Numbered from the stretch's first letter, positions 1 to 8,511 are shown. The stretch: DNA of 48,207 nucleotides from an uncultured Flavobacteriales bacterium (GCA_937881575.1 CALGEI010000165.1:1-48207), one strand, 5' to 3'. A program made the numbers and translations. The notes: generated by a model not told the origin, from the letters alone.

Positions 1-1
1 G

Positions 2-72
2 AGGTCCGAAGCGGATTCGAACCGCTGTAGCAGCTTTTGCAGAGCTGAGCCTAGCCACTCGGCCATCGGACC
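2..72 (-). tRNA. tRNA-Cys (anticodon GCA)
   Basis: On the minus strand the segment folds as a complete 71-nt tRNA. The 7-bp acceptor stem is GGTCCGA/TCGGACC, the D stem GCC/GGC, the anticodon stem CAGCT/AGCTG around loop CTGCAAA, the variable loop CTAC, and the T stem AGCGG/CCGCT around TTCGAAT. The loop places GCA at the anticodon (plus-strand 38-40), which reads cysteine codons UGC and UGU. The base after the acceptor stem is U, the usual discriminator of cysteine tRNAs. Only one base remains after it in the window, so whether CCA is encoded cannot be seen. Confidence 0.95.
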
Positions 73-101
73 AAAGACCCTTTCCTATTGGATTGGGTTT
101 G

Positions 102-109
102 CAAATATA
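102..109 (-). promoter_or_regulatory. -7 promoter box upstream of tRNA-Cys
   Basis: The minus strand reads TATATTTG, a full match to the Bacteroidota -7 consensus TAnnTTTG. It lies 29 bases before the mature tRNA 5' end, which leaves room for a short RNase P-trimmed leader. No convincing -33 TTG partner is visible. Confidence 0.45.
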
Positions 110-151
110 CGAAAACCCTTAGCAGAGGTTACATTCTAGTCTAGGCAAATG

Positions 152-159
152 TATTTTCG
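152..159 (+). promoter_or_regulatory. -7-like box directly before pssA start
   Basis: TATTTTCG matches TAnnTTTG at five of six fixed positions and ends four bases before the ATG at 164. It lies inside the reading frame if translation instead began at the ATG at 149. It is therefore an argument for the downstream start, with transcription beginning at the start codon. Confidence 0.4.
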
Positions 160-163
160 CACC

Positions 164-994
164 ATGCAAGTTCGCCGATACCTCCCCAACGCTCTGACAA
201 TGGGGAATTTACTTTCCGGAGTGTTGGTCATCATCGGACTGTTTATTTGGCCATATGGGGCTCAACTCAATGAGTTTCAAGGCGCGCAAATCTCCGAAAT
301 CGGGGCGCTCTCGCAACGGCTTCATGGACAAGGCATGCTGGCGCTGGCGCTAATTTGGATTGCAGGGCAGCTCTGTGACTTGCTCGATGGGATCGCCGCA
401 CGGTGGGCGAAGACCGAAGGGCCCATGGGCATTCAATTGGACAGCATGGCCGACCTGGTTTCCAGCGGCATTGCGCCGGCTGTAGCGGGTATCGCGTTTT
501 TGCACACGTGGGCGCCGGCCCTTCCAACAGCCGCCAAGTTTCTTCCTTTGACCATGGCCATGGCAGCCGCCTGGCGTTTGGCTCGATTCAATGTGGAAGT
601 CCATGCGCCAACGGCAGCACAAGGCTTTTCCGGCATGCCGGCTCCGGCAGGAGCTCTTTGGTGGATTGGCGTCTTGCTCACTGGAGCGCAATACGAGATG
701 TTTGGATCGTTTGGCTTGTACGGGATGGGCGGTGTGGTGGCCGTGGTGGGGAGCATTGTTTTGGGGAGCACCATCATTCCTTTGCTCATGATCAGCCGCG
801 TCCCCATGATGGATTTAAAAGGCTGGAAGAAGCATCCGGCTTATGACCGAAAACGCATCCTCTGGTTGAGCTTGTTGATCATTGTGGGAACAGTGGTAGC
901 AATTTCCGCTCGGGCAGTAGGATTGGGTTTGCAAGCCGCTTTACTTTTGTACGTGTTGGGAGGCAAATTCATTGTGCCTTCCGCCAAAACCTAA
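164..994 (+). CDS. pssA: CDP-diacylglycerol--serine O-phosphatidyltransferase
   Basis: Integral inner-membrane enzyme that condenses CDP-diacylglycerol with L-serine to phosphatidylserine, the first step towards phosphatidylethanolamine. The CDP-alcohol phosphotransferase signature D-G-x2-A-R-x8-G-x3-D-x3-D is complete, from DG at about residues 75-76 to the last Asp at about 97 of the 276-residue form. Several hydrophobic stretches fit a membrane protein, and the length is normal for the family. The frame also opens at ATG 149. I prefer ATG 164 because it begins MQVRRYLPN, the usual start of a cytosolic N-terminus before the first helix, and because a -7-like box ends four bases upstream. 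purS follows after 13 bases on the same strand. Confidence 0.92.
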   Translation: MQVRRYLPNALTMGNLLSGVLVIIGLFIWPYGAQLNEFQGAQISEIGALSQRLHGQGMLALALIWIAGQLCDLLDGIAARWAKTEGPMGIQLDSMADLVSSGIAPAVAGIAFLHTWAPALPTAAKFLPLTMAMAAAWRLARFNVEVHAPTAAQGFSGMPAPAGALWWIGVLLTGAQYEMFGSFGLYGMGGVVAVVGSIVLGSTIIPLLMISRVPMMDLKGWKKHPAYDRKRILWLSLLIIVGTVVAISARAVGLGLQAALLLYVLGGKFIVPSAKT

Positions 995-1007
995 AGACGT
1001 TACTACC

Positions 1008-1271
1008 ATGACTTTTCGCGCTTCCATTGACATCATGCCGCTTCCTGCATTGCTCGACCCGCAAGGCAAGGCCGTTTCAAGCAACATGCACAACATCGGA
1101 TTGGCAAGCATCTCCAATGTGCGCATTGGCAAGCACATCACGTTGGAAGTCGAAGCCGCTGATCAAGCGAGCGCTGAAGCTCAAGTGAAAGAAGCTTGTG
1201 AGAAGCTTTTGGCCAACCAAATCATGGAGGCGTTCACCTTCACGATGGAAGCCGTCGAGACGGTCGCCTAA
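1008..1271 (+). CDS. purS: Phosphoribosylformylglycinamidine synthase subunit PurS
   Basis: Small subunit of the three-part FGAM synthase (PurS, PurQ, PurL) of de novo purine synthesis; the family acts as the dimeric scaffold that helps ammonia pass from the glutaminase to the synthetase. The 87-residue product has the family's size, the core AVSSNMHNIGLASISNVRIG (a variant of the usual ALxxLG...V pattern) and an alternating strand-helix-strand layout. The ATG at 1008 is chosen; the open frame runs further upstream only through a TTG that would add unrelated residues. It follows pssA by 13 bases. Its TAA overlaps the stop of the convergent minus-strand gene by four bases. No purQ or purL is nearby, so the subunits are scattered in this genome. 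Confidence 0.88.
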   Translation: MTFRASIDIMPLPALLDPQGKAVSSNMHNIGLASISNVRIGKHITLEVEAADQASAEAQVKEACEKLLANQIMEAFTFTMEAVETVA

Positions 1272-2521
1272 TCTGACTGATTTGCTTCATGGGCCGAACC
1301 CTCTAGGGCTTGGTCCAAGTCTTGGATGAGGTCCTTCGGGTTTTCCAGGCCGATGCTCAGTCGGATCAATCCTTCTGAGATTCCGAATTTCTGCTTCACC
1401 TCATCGGGCACCGCCACGTGCGTCATGGAAGCCGGGTGCTGGGCCAACGATTCTGAGGACCCCAAACTCACCGCAAGTTGGAAGGTTTTGAGACGATTCA
1501 ACACGCGAAACGCTCCTTCTCTTCCACCACGAACGGTGATGGCCAACATGGCTCCGCCACCCGTCATCTGCTCTGCTGCAATGGCTTGATCGTCCGCAGG
1601 TAGATCCTCAGGCCAGGCCGATTGCAGCAACTCAATGGCCGGATGCACACGCAGGAAATCCGCGACGTGCTTGCAATTTTCCTGCTGCCGCTCCACGCGC
1701 ACATGCAAGGTTTCCATGCTTCGGCACAACATCCACGCTGTCCACGAGTCAATCATGCCTCCCAAAAACGTGCGGTAGGCTTTCACTCCACCCATCAATT
1801 CCTTGTTCCCGCTGGCCGCTCCCGCGACGAGATCACTGTGGCCTCCCAAGTACTTGGTCGCCGAATACAAAAGCAGGTCCACCCCCAATTCCAGCGGACG
1901 TTGGAGAATGGGCCCGAGGTAGGTGTTGTCGACATAGGTCCACACCGGATGTTCCTCGGTGCGATGCCGATGGGCAAATTCCACCGCCGTCCGCATCCGA
2001 TGCAGTTGCATCGTTGGGTTAGCTGGGGTCTCCATGTAGATCACGCCTGGGGTTTCATTCCATTCCGCCGCCTTGGCTTCGAGCGCATCCAAACTTTCGA
2101 GTTCGCGCACGGTGACGCCCATGGTGGGGAGAATTTCCCGAACGAAATGTTCTGTTCCTCCATAGAGTGGAGAACAAAACCAAAGGGGTCGATTTGGACC
2201 CGTTCCCGCTAAAATTGCTGTTGTAATCGCCGCCATCCCCGTGGAGAAGAAGGCCGCATCCTCCGCTTCGTCCCAAGCGGCTAAACGCGCCTCCGCTACG
2301 TCAACGGTGGGGTTCGTGAGCCGACTGTAAATGTGGCCTTGTGGAGGGTCGTTGGGTTCCAATCCCGTCGGTAAGCCATAGGCCGCGGCCATCATGGCAG
2401 CGCCCGCTTCAGCGGTTGGGAAGACAAACGTAGAGCTCGGCTGCATGGCCGGCTTGACGGCACCATCCCCGGAAGCAGGGTGGTACCCCGCGAACATTGC
2501 GCGGGTCTCCAATTCATTCAT
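1268..2521 (-). CDS. Cystathionine gamma-synthase family PLP enzyme
   Basis: A 417-residue PLP-dependent enzyme of the Cys/Met metabolism family, which performs gamma-replacement or gamma-elimination on sulfur amino acids. Visible landmarks are YSRLTNPT (about 65-72), the cofactor-stacking region with Y120-G-G, the PLP-pyridine Asp in YVDNT (D198) and the Schiff-base lysine K223 in SATKYLGGHSD. Methionine gamma-lyases usually carry Cys where this protein has Gly122, so a cystathionine gamma-synthase/lyase-like role is more likely than classical methionine gamma-lyase. The exact substrate cannot be read from sequence. It lies 36 bases downstream of the small secreted protein, at the end of the glyS-pgk group, and overlaps purS tail-to-tail by four bases. 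Confidence 0.85.
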   Translation of the reverse strand: MNELETRAMFAGYHPASGDGAVKPAMQPSSTFVFPTAEAGAAMMAAAYGLPTGLEPNDPPQGHIYSRLTNPTVDVAEARLAAWDEAEDAAFFSTGMAAITTAILAGTGPNRPLWFCSPLYGGTEHFVREILPTMGVTVRELESLDALEAKAAEWNETPGVIYMETPANPTMQLHRMRTAVEFAHRHRTEEHPVWTYVDNTYLGPILQRPLELGVDLLLYSATKYLGGHSDLVAGAASGNKELMGGVKAYRTFLGGMIDSWTAWMLCRSMETLHVRVERQQENCKHVADFLRVHPAIELLQSAWPEDLPADDQAIAAEQMTGGGAMLAITVRGGREGAFRVLNRLKTFQLAVSLGSSESLAQHPASMTHVAVPDEVKQKFGISEGLIRLSIGLENPKDLIQDLDQALEGSAHEANQSD

Positions 2522-2557
2522 GTCCGCAAGTTCGGGCGTAATCGACCGATTGATGCC

Positions 2558-3061
2558 TCAAAGCAATCCTTGCGCAAGGAGCAACGCAAACAGTTGTTCT
2601 GCACTTGGGGCTCCTTGAAAAACACATACCCGATCAAACGTGCTGATACTGTCTTCTGTGTACAAGCCGATGACCTCAGGGTCGAAGGGCGCTGGCCGTA
2701 GAGTGTACACCAAATCCAGAGGGAACGTGCTGTCTCCGATGTAGACGTTGGGACCATCCAGGGTATACAAAATGGCGTCACTGAATTGGCTATCGCCTTG
2801 AATCAGTTGGTCGTTCTGGACCGTAAAGGCCAAGTCAAACGAACTCGAAGAGTAGCCAGCGAAAATCTTTCCCGGTTGCAAGGTCCACAGGACCTGGCCC
2901 CTCCATTGGTTGCCTTCACGCACCACGCCGTTCTCCGCATGAAACAACGTTTCACTCCAGATCAAACGGTCGTTCGGGTAAACTTCCACTCGACCCTGGG
3001 CCCACGTTCCGAGGCTCGTCAAGCAGGCCACCAAGACCAACCATGTCCCCGCGAACTTCAT
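2558..3061 (-). CDS. Small secreted protein with beta-strand repeats
   Basis: A 167-residue protein with a signal peptide ending near TWAQ (about residue 22). The mature part is built from short repeats of roughly 20-25 residues, in which a hydrophobic strand such as DLAFTV, ILYTL or DLVYTL alternates with a turn of the type GDSxF. This looks like a small all-beta fold and recalls the 4-fold beta-flower repeats, but I cannot confirm that assignment. Its ATG overlaps the pgk stop as ATGA, so it is probably translationally coupled to pgk. No enzymatic motif is visible and no function is assigned. Confidence 0.65.
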   Translation of the reverse strand: MKFAGTWLVLVACLTSLGTWAQGRVEVYPNDRLIWSETLFHAENGVVREGNQWRGQVLWTLQPGKIFAGYSSSSFDLAFTVQNDQLIQGDSQFSDAILYTLDGPNVYIGDSTFPLDLVYTLRPAPFDPEVIGLYTEDSISTFDRVCVFQGAPSAEQLFALLLAQGLL

Positions 3062-4245
3062 GATTCCATCGCCGCAATACCCGGCAATTCCTTACCTTCG
3101 AGATACTCCAACATCGCTCCACCTCCTGTGCTCACATAGCTCACACGATCGGCGAGTCCCGCTTGATTGATGGCCGCCACGGAATCGCCGCCGCCAATCA
3201 AGGTAAACGCACCGTGTTCTTCGGTTGCTCGGGCCAAGGCCTCCGCAACTTGGTTGGTTCCCGCCGCAAACGCTTCCATCTCAAACACACCCATGGGCCC
3301 GTTCCATAAAATCGTTCGGGACGTGGAAACGGCTTCCACGAATTTCAAGCGCGTCGCTGGGCCGATGTCCAATCCCATCCAATCGTCTGGTATCGAGTCT
3401 GTAGGAACGACTTGCGTGGCTGCATCTGCCGCGAATCGATCCGCCGCGAGCGTGTCTGTAGGCAACAACAATTCGGTTCCCGTTTCCTCCGCCTTTTTCA
3501 GAATCTTCAACGCCTGTTCGTGCATCTCCGATTCGACCAAGCTCGTACCGATGCGGCCCCCTTGCGCTTGCACAAAAGTGTACGCCATGCCACCACCGAT
3601 GATGAGGCGATCTACACGACCAATAAGGTGCTCGATGATGCCCAATTTCGAGCTGACTTTCGCACCGCCGATGATGGCTGTCAGCGGTTTTTCAGGATGA
3701 GCCAACACTTTCTTCAACGCATCAATTTCGGATGCCAAGAGCCTGCCGTACGCCTTGTCTTCTGGGAAGAAGCGCGCGATGATCGCGGTGGAGGCGTGAG
3801 CGCGGTGAGCCGTGCCAAAGGCATCATTGATGTAGACGTCTCCGTTCTCAGCCAGCTGGCCTGCGAAGAATTCATCCCCTTTCTTCTCTTCTTTATGAAA
3901 ACGCAGGTTTTCCAGCAAGGCTACTTCACCGGGCTTCAGTGATTGGCTCACGTCCAGCGCGACGTCATCCACACAATCCGATGCGAATTGGACCGAACGG
4001 CCCAGTAATTTTTCCAACGTGGGAACGATGTGCCGCAAGCTCCATTCAGGGTCGATGCCCTTGGGCCTTCCAAGATGTGACATCAGCACGACAGAACCGC
4101 CTTGCGCCAGCACATACTCAATGGTCGGTATGGCCGCACGGATTCGCGTATCGTCGGTGACTTCGCGATTCTCGTTGAGTGGAACATTGAAATCCACACG
4201 GATCAAAGCGCGGCGACCCGCGAGTTCAAGTGATTCGAGTTGCAT
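3058..4245 (-). CDS. pgk: Phosphoglycerate kinase
   Basis: Cytosolic glycolytic enzyme that moves the acyl phosphate of 1,3-bisphosphoglycerate to ADP. At 395 residues it has the normal bacterial length. The N-terminal substrate domain shows RVDFNVPL (about 16-23) and the basic patch SHLGRPKG (about 56-63). The C-terminal nucleotide domain shows IGGAKVSSKLG and the closing IGGGDSVAAI loop. It starts two bases after the glyS stop and overlaps the next gene by four bases (ATGA), so the three genes are very likely one transcript read from the glyS promoter. Confidence 0.97.
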   Translation of the reverse strand: MQLESLELAGRRALIRVDFNVPLNENREVTDDTRIRAAIPTIEYVLAQGGSVVLMSHLGRPKGIDPEWSLRHIVPTLEKLLGRSVQFASDCVDDVALDVSQSLKPGEVALLENLRFHKEEKKGDEFFAGQLAENGDVYINDAFGTAHRAHASTAIIARFFPEDKAYGRLLASEIDALKKVLAHPEKPLTAIIGGAKVSSKLGIIEHLIGRVDRLIIGGGMAYTFVQAQGGRIGTSLVESEMHEQALKILKKAEETGTELLLPTDTLAADRFAADAATQVVPTDSIPDDWMGLDIGPATRLKFVEAVSTSRTILWNGPMGVFEMEAFAAGTNQVAEALARATEEHGAFTLIGGGDSVAAINQAGLADRVSYVSTGGGAMLEYLEGKELPGIAAMES

Positions 4246-4247
4246 AA

Positions 4248-5783
4248 TTAGGATGCTTTAAACAATTGAGACATACTGACTTTCCCAGCCACCACCGCAA
4301 CCAATTGGTCGATGGCAACGCGCTCCTGGGTCATGGTATCGCGATCCCGGATGGTCACAGCGTGGTCCGTCAGTGTATCGTGGTCCACGGTAATACACAG
4401 CGGTGTTCCAATGGCATCCTGTCGACGGTATCGTCGGCCAATGGCATCCTTTTCGTCGTATTGAACATTGTGATCCATTTGCAGCATGGCCATGATTTCA
4501 CGTGCTTTCTCAGGCAAACCATCCTTTTTGAGGAGCGGCAAAATCGCAACCTTAACCGGAGCCAGTGGTGCCGGAATCCGCAAAACCGTTCGGGTAGAGC
4601 CGTCTTCTAAGGTTTCTTCTTGAAGCGCAGCACTTAGCGTCGCTAAGAACATCCGGTCCAATCCAATCGACGTCTCTACGACATAAGGAACATAGCTCTC
4701 TTGCGTCTCTGGGTCGAAATAGCGCAACTTTTTATTGCTATGCGCCTCGTGCTGATTCAAGTCAAAGTCTGTTCGTGAATGCACCCCTTCAAGCTCCTTG
4801 AAGCCCATGGGAAAGTTGAACTCGATGTCACTTGCGGCATCGGCATAGTGAGCCAACTTAATGTGGTCGTGAAAACGGTACATATTGTCGCCCAATCCCA
4901 AGGCCTTATGCCACTGAATGCGGGCCTCTTTCCAATAGGCATACCACTCGGCTTGTGTGCCCGGCTTGACAAAAAACTGCATCTCCATCTGCTCAAACTC
5001 CCGCATGCGGAAAATGAACTGGCGGGCAATGATCTCGTTGCGAAACGCCTTGCCAATTTGAGCGATTCCAAAGGGGATTTTCATCCGCCCGCTTTTCTGC
5101 ACATTGAGGAAATTGACAAAAATTCCTTGGGCCGTCTCTGGACGCAAGTAGATGACCCCACTTTCTCCACTCACCGCTCCCAATTCCGTCTTGAACATCA
5201 GATTGAACTGGCGCACATCCGTCCAATTGCGGCTTCCTGTATCCGGATCAGCAATGTCCAGATCTACAATCAATTGCTTGACGGACGCCAAGTCCTCAGC
5301 TTCCATGGCCGATTTGAACCGGACATTGATGTCATCAATTTGTTTCTGACGATCCAAAACCCGTCCGTTGGTCGAGCGAAATTCCGCTTCATCAAAGGCA
5401 TCCCCAAATCGTTTCAGCGCCTTCGCCACATCCTTCTGGATTTTGGCCTCAATTTTCCCAATATGATCCTCGATCAGAACATCCGCGCGGTAACGCTTAT
5501 TCGAATCCTTGTTATCAATCAAAGGATCATTGAATGCGTCAATGTGTCCTGAGGCTTTCCACGTCTTGGGGTGCATGAAAATGGAGGCGTCGAGGCCCAC
5601 AATGTTGTCATGCATGCGCACCATGGCGGTCCACCAATAGTGCTTGATATTGTTTTTCAGCTCTGCCCCCAATTGACCGTAGTCATAGGCCGCGGATAGG
5701 CCGTCGTATATCTCACTTGATGGAAATACAAAGCCATATTCCTTGGCGTGGCTGATGACTTTTTTCAGAAGATCGTCGCTCAT
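4248..5783 (-). CDS. glyS: Glycyl-tRNA synthetase (dimeric alpha2 type)
   Basis: Charges tRNA-Gly in the cytosol. The 511-residue single chain is the homodimeric class II form, not the alpha/beta tetramer of Proteobacteria. The N-terminus with GFVFPSSEIY and GLSAAYDYGQLG is typical. The motif 2 region is seen in YLRPETAQGIF and FRNEI...RMREFEQMEMQF. Motif 3 lies in the conserved ETSIGLDRMFL segment, followed by an anticodon-binding domain (about 395-511) starting near APVKVAILPL. It heads the glyS-pgk-secreted protein group and is divergent from gpsA with an 88-base gap. A matching -7 box lies 27 bases upstream. Confidence 0.96.
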   Translation of the reverse strand: MSDDLLKKVISHAKEYGFVFPSSEIYDGLSAAYDYGQLGAELKNNIKHYWWTAMVRMHDNIVGLDASIFMHPKTWKASGHIDAFNDPLIDNKDSNKRYRADVLIEDHIGKIEAKIQKDVAKALKRFGDAFDEAEFRSTNGRVLDRQKQIDDINVRFKSAMEAEDLASVKQLIVDLDIADPDTGSRNWTDVRQFNLMFKTELGAVSGESGVIYLRPETAQGIFVNFLNVQKSGRMKIPFGIAQIGKAFRNEIIARQFIFRMREFEQMEMQFFVKPGTQAEWYAYWKEARIQWHKALGLGDNMYRFHDHIKLAHYADAASDIEFNFPMGFKELEGVHSRTDFDLNQHEAHSNKKLRYFDPETQESYVPYVVETSIGLDRMFLATLSAALQEETLEDGSTRTVLRIPAPLAPVKVAILPLLKKDGLPEKAREIMAMLQMDHNVQYDEKDAIGRRYRRQDAIGTPLCITVDHDTLTDHAVTIRDRDTMTQERVAIDQLVAVVAGKVSMSQLFKAS

Positions 5784-5810
5784 GTTGCTGGTGTTCTACG
5801 AATGCGATTG

Positions 5811-5818
5811 CAAAGGTA
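5811..5818 (-). promoter_or_regulatory. -7 promoter box for glyS
   Basis: The minus strand reads TACCTTTG, a full TAnnTTTG match, 27 bases before the glyS ATG. Unlike several other genes here, this spacing would give glyS a short 5' leader of about 23 bases. A -33 element is not obvious. Confidence 0.45.
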
Positions 5819-5858
5819 GCGCCTGCAAACGGGACTCCACGTAATTGATGGAGTAGAC

Positions 5859-5866
5859 TACATTTG
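5859..5866 (+). promoter_or_regulatory. -7 promoter box for gpsA
   Basis: TACATTTG is a full TAnnTTTG match and ends five bases before the gpsA ATG at 5872. If the transcript starts about four bases after the box, as is usual for this promoter class, the mRNA would carry zero or one untranslated base. Confidence 0.5.
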
Positions 5867-5871
5867 TCCCC

Positions 5872-6870
5872 ATGGCAGAAAATCTCCGTTTTGGATTGCT
5901 GGGCAGTGGATCTTGGGCAACAGCAATCGCTAAGATGCTTTTGACCAACGTTGATTCCTTGAATTGGTGGGTTCGACGGGAGGAAACCAAAACGTACTTG
6001 GAGCAGCATGGGCGCAATCCCAACTACATCCAGAGCATTTCATTTGATACCAACCGATTGGTTGTGAGCACTTCGATGCAGGAAATCATTGACCAAAGCG
6101 ATGTGATCATTTTTGCCATTCCATCTGCCCACTTGGATGATGCCATCCAAGATCAACAGGTGACAGGGATGGAAAATAAATTGCTCATCAGCGCGATCAA
6201 GGGCATGGTGGTCAAATACGATAGCATTCCTGCCCGCTATTTACACAAAGAGTTTCAAGTGCCTTATGATCGCATTGGCCTGATCGCGGGTCCTTGCCAT
6301 GCGGAAGAAGTCGCGCGGGAAAAACTGAGTTACCTCACGGTCGCTTGTCCCAATTTGGAGAATGCACAGACGGTGGCAGATGCGCTAAAAACGCGCTACA
6401 TCAAAGTCAGTACAAGCGAAGACGTCTTTGGAACAGAGATCGCCGCGGTGCTTAAAAACATTTACGCCATTGGTGCTGGCATTGCATTAGGGCTCGGGTA
6501 TGGAGACAACTTTTTGAGCGTACTCATTAGCAATGCCTCACAAGAGATGAAGGCTTTTTTGGCCGCCGTTCATGAACTCGACCGTGACGTAAAAAAAAGC
6601 CCCTATTTAGGTGACTTGTTGGTCACAGCGTACAGTCCGCATAGCCGGAATCGCAACTTGGGCATGATGATTGGCAAGGGGTACAGTGTGAAAGGAGCCA
6701 TTATGGAAATGAGTATGGTGGCGGAGGGATACAATGGGTCCGAAGGCATCTTCGAAATGAACAAACGCTTTCAAGCCCACTTGCCCATCGCAGATGCCGT
6801 CTACCGGATTCTGCATGAACGCATGTCACCCGTGATCGAAATGCGCTTGCTCATCGATGAGCTTTCCTGA
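5872..6870 (+). CDS. gpsA: Glycerol-3-phosphate dehydrogenase [NAD(P)+]
   Basis: Reduces dihydroxyacetone phosphate to sn-glycerol 3-phosphate for phospholipid synthesis, which links it in function to pssA upstream. The 332-residue chain begins with the dinucleotide-binding loop GLLGSGSWATAIAKML (about 8-23). It carries SAIKGM (about 107-112), the active-site Lys-containing segment AAVLKNIYAIGAGIALGLGY (about 199-218) and a C-terminal helical domain. The usual SGPSFA segment reads AGPCHAEEVA here, a form I associate with Bacteroidota GpsA. It is monocistronic by appearance, followed by a strong terminator hairpin at 6900. Confidence 0.93.
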   Translation: MAENLRFGLLGSGSWATAIAKMLLTNVDSLNWWVRREETKTYLEQHGRNPNYIQSISFDTNRLVVSTSMQEIIDQSDVIIFAIPSAHLDDAIQDQQVTGMENKLLISAIKGMVVKYDSIPARYLHKEFQVPYDRIGLIAGPCHAEEVAREKLSYLTVACPNLENAQTVADALKTRYIKVSTSEDVFGTEIAAVLKNIYAIGAGIALGLGYGDNFLSVLISNASQEMKAFLAAVHELDRDVKKSPYLGDLLVTAYSPHSRNRNLGMMIGKGYSVKGAIMEMSMVAEGYNGSEGIFEMNKRFQAHLPIADAVYRILHERMSPVIEMRLLIDELS

Positions 6871-6899
6871 AGAAGGCCGTTCAAAATGAAGCGATAAAA

Positions 6900-6929
6900 A
6901 AACGCCCCGACCCAAGGGCCGAGGCGTTT
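6900..6929. terminator. Bidirectional intrinsic terminator
   Basis: An inverted repeat pairs AAACGCC (6900-6906) with GGCGTTT (6923-6929) and continues inward through CG/CG and CCC/GGG pairs. A run of A on the left side gives a T tract on the minus strand, ideal for terminating the gene ending at 6949. The plus-strand T tract is shorter but still serves gpsA. Confidence 0.85.
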
Positions 6930-6948
6930 CACTTCGCGTTTTCTATAA

Positions 6949-8511
6949 TCAGTGTGCGATGTTGACCATTTGGGTCATGCCATCCACACTCAAAATGTAC
7001 GTTCCAGCAGACAAGCCGGCTACCTCAAGGACAATGCGCGTTGCGCCTTGTAGAGATTGATTGTAGACACGTCGTCCATCCAAGCTATATAAAGCAAGCT
7101 GTTGTCCCGGTGCGTTCAATTCAATTTGCAATTGATCCGATGCTGGATTGGGATACGCCCACAAACCGTTTTCTTCAGCTGCAGATTCTGCAATCGAAGA
7201 GGTTTCGACCAAGCCCAAAGCATAGGCCATGCGGGGAGCGGTGTATCCTTGGATGATATCCAACCAAGCCATTGCCTCTTCCACTCCCATCGTCGGATTT
7301 AAACCCAGTTGGGTTGCCGCAATGTTGGAGCTGTTTGCTGAATCAACCGCTTGCGTCGTTGCAACATCCCACCACTGCCAAGGGGAGCTGTCATAAGGCT
7401 CCGATGGTGCGCCATCGACGTAGTTGTTCAAAACAGGATACAATCCGTCCATGCCGTCGTTGATTTCCAACGCTTGCAGTGACAATGGATCAGACAGGTT
7501 TTGACTTTGGAAAGAAGTGTTGTTGTTGGGATCGTCAAATGCATTGATCGCAAGGTGAACATTGTAAGCACCCGTTGCTTCAATGACCGGCTCACCAGTC
7601 GTTGGAACGACAACAATACCGGATGTATAGGGAGCAAATGGATCATGAGGACAATGGAAGCTGACCATCGCAGGGTCGCCTGAGTCCAACCATTCTTGTG
7701 AGCCCAAAGCGCCTCCCATGTTCATTTGAAACTGGATATCCGAATTGTAATCTGGATAGTGGCCAATGCAAAGCTGCAGGCTATCTGGAGTATACCCGTC
7801 AAACTTCGCCTCCGGATCTCCGTTGATCGATTCAATCACCATCGGAATGGAAGTGCCGTTTCCTGGATCATACCACAAACTCTCGATGGGCGCTCCAGAA
7901 GCATCCACAAAAATGTCGTTGTAATCCGTAATAGAGGCCGACGCGAGCGACACATACCCACCTGTTCCGTCACCGAAATACGCGACTTTCTCCGGGTCAA
8001 TTCCAAACTCGTTGCCCATCTCTGCCGCATTCATGCGGAAATATCGAACGGCCGTTCGTGCATCCTGCACACCCCGGTACGCTGCATTGATCAACTGATA
8101 GGTTCGCTCAACTTGCGTTCCGGCCAACGGGTTCCATCCCAATCGATAGTCAACCGAAGCTGTGACATAGCCCATGCGCGCAAATCGATTGCACAACTCC
8201 ACAACGGAGCTGTCTGTTCGGCCGCCAAGAGCGGATCCGTTTAGGTACTTCGGAAGGAAGTTGCCCGTGTGAAAAACCAAGATCAATGGACGGTTGGTTT
8301 CTGTGTCGCCTTCAGGCTCGTATACATCCATAAGCTGAGGCAGCGCCATGGGAGGCATGGCCTGTAAAGCGGGCAATACCGTGACGTTGGTCGCGTAGAC
8401 CACATCCGTGGTGACGACGACAGACTCAAAGACTTCATCCAAGTAACGCTCTTGGGCCTGCATCGACAGGAAGCCCAAAGCACACAAGGCCAGCGTAAAA
8501 TATTTTTTCAT
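6949..8511 (-). CDS. T9SS-exported alpha/beta-hydrolase-like protein, nucleophile missing
   Basis: A 520-residue protein with a signal peptide ending at MQAQ (about residue 20), a hydrolase-like domain (about 70-350) and a C-terminal T9SS type A sorting domain (about 450-520, from YPNPASDQL to the end). The hydrolase region resembles the carboxylesterase/BD-FAE group: NRPLILVFHTGNF at the oxyanion-hole position, ASVDYRLGW, and a nucleophile elbow at residues 180-185. The elbow reads G-D-G-T-G-G, with Gly182 where the catalytic Ser of G-x-S-x-G should be. Either the domain is inactive and binds a ligand, or it uses different chemistry. Export through the outer membrane by T9SS is inferred from the tail. 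The strong terminator at 6900 follows it. It is divergent from the YHYH gene. Confidence 0.8.
   Translation of the reverse strand: MKKYFTLALCALGFLSMQAQERYLDEVFESVVVTTDVVYATNVTVLPALQAMPPMALPQLMDVYEPEGDTETNRPLILVFHTGNFLPKYLNGSALGGRTDSSVVELCNRFARMGYVTASVDYRLGWNPLAGTQVERTYQLINAAYRGVQDARTAVRYFRMNAAEMGNEFGIDPEKVAYFGDGTGGYVSLASASITDYNDIFVDASGAPIESLWYDPGNGTSIPMVIESINGDPEAKFDGYTPDSLQLCIGHYPDYNSDIQFQMNMGGALGSQEWLDSGDPAMVSFHCPHDPFAPYTSGIVVVPTTGEPVIEATGAYNVHLAINAFDDPNNNTSFQSQNLSDPLSLQALEINDGMDGLYPVLNNYVDGAPSEPYDSSPWQWWDVATTQAVDSANSSNIAATQLGLNPTMGVEEAMAWLDIIQGYTAPRMAYALGLVETSSIAESAAEENGLWAYPNPASDQLQIELNAPGQQLALYSLDGRRVYNQSLQGATRIVLEVAGLSAGTYILSVDGMTQMVNIAH

Noticed and set aside
1622-2212. 196-codon plus-strand frame opposite the PLP enzyme
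   Set aside because: Shadow of the strongly supported minus-strand gene; His/Arg/Pro-rich with no recognisable domain.
4779-5552. 257-codon plus-strand frame opposite glyS
   Set aside because: The glycyl-tRNA synthetase motifs on the minus strand are complete; the opposite frame has no support.
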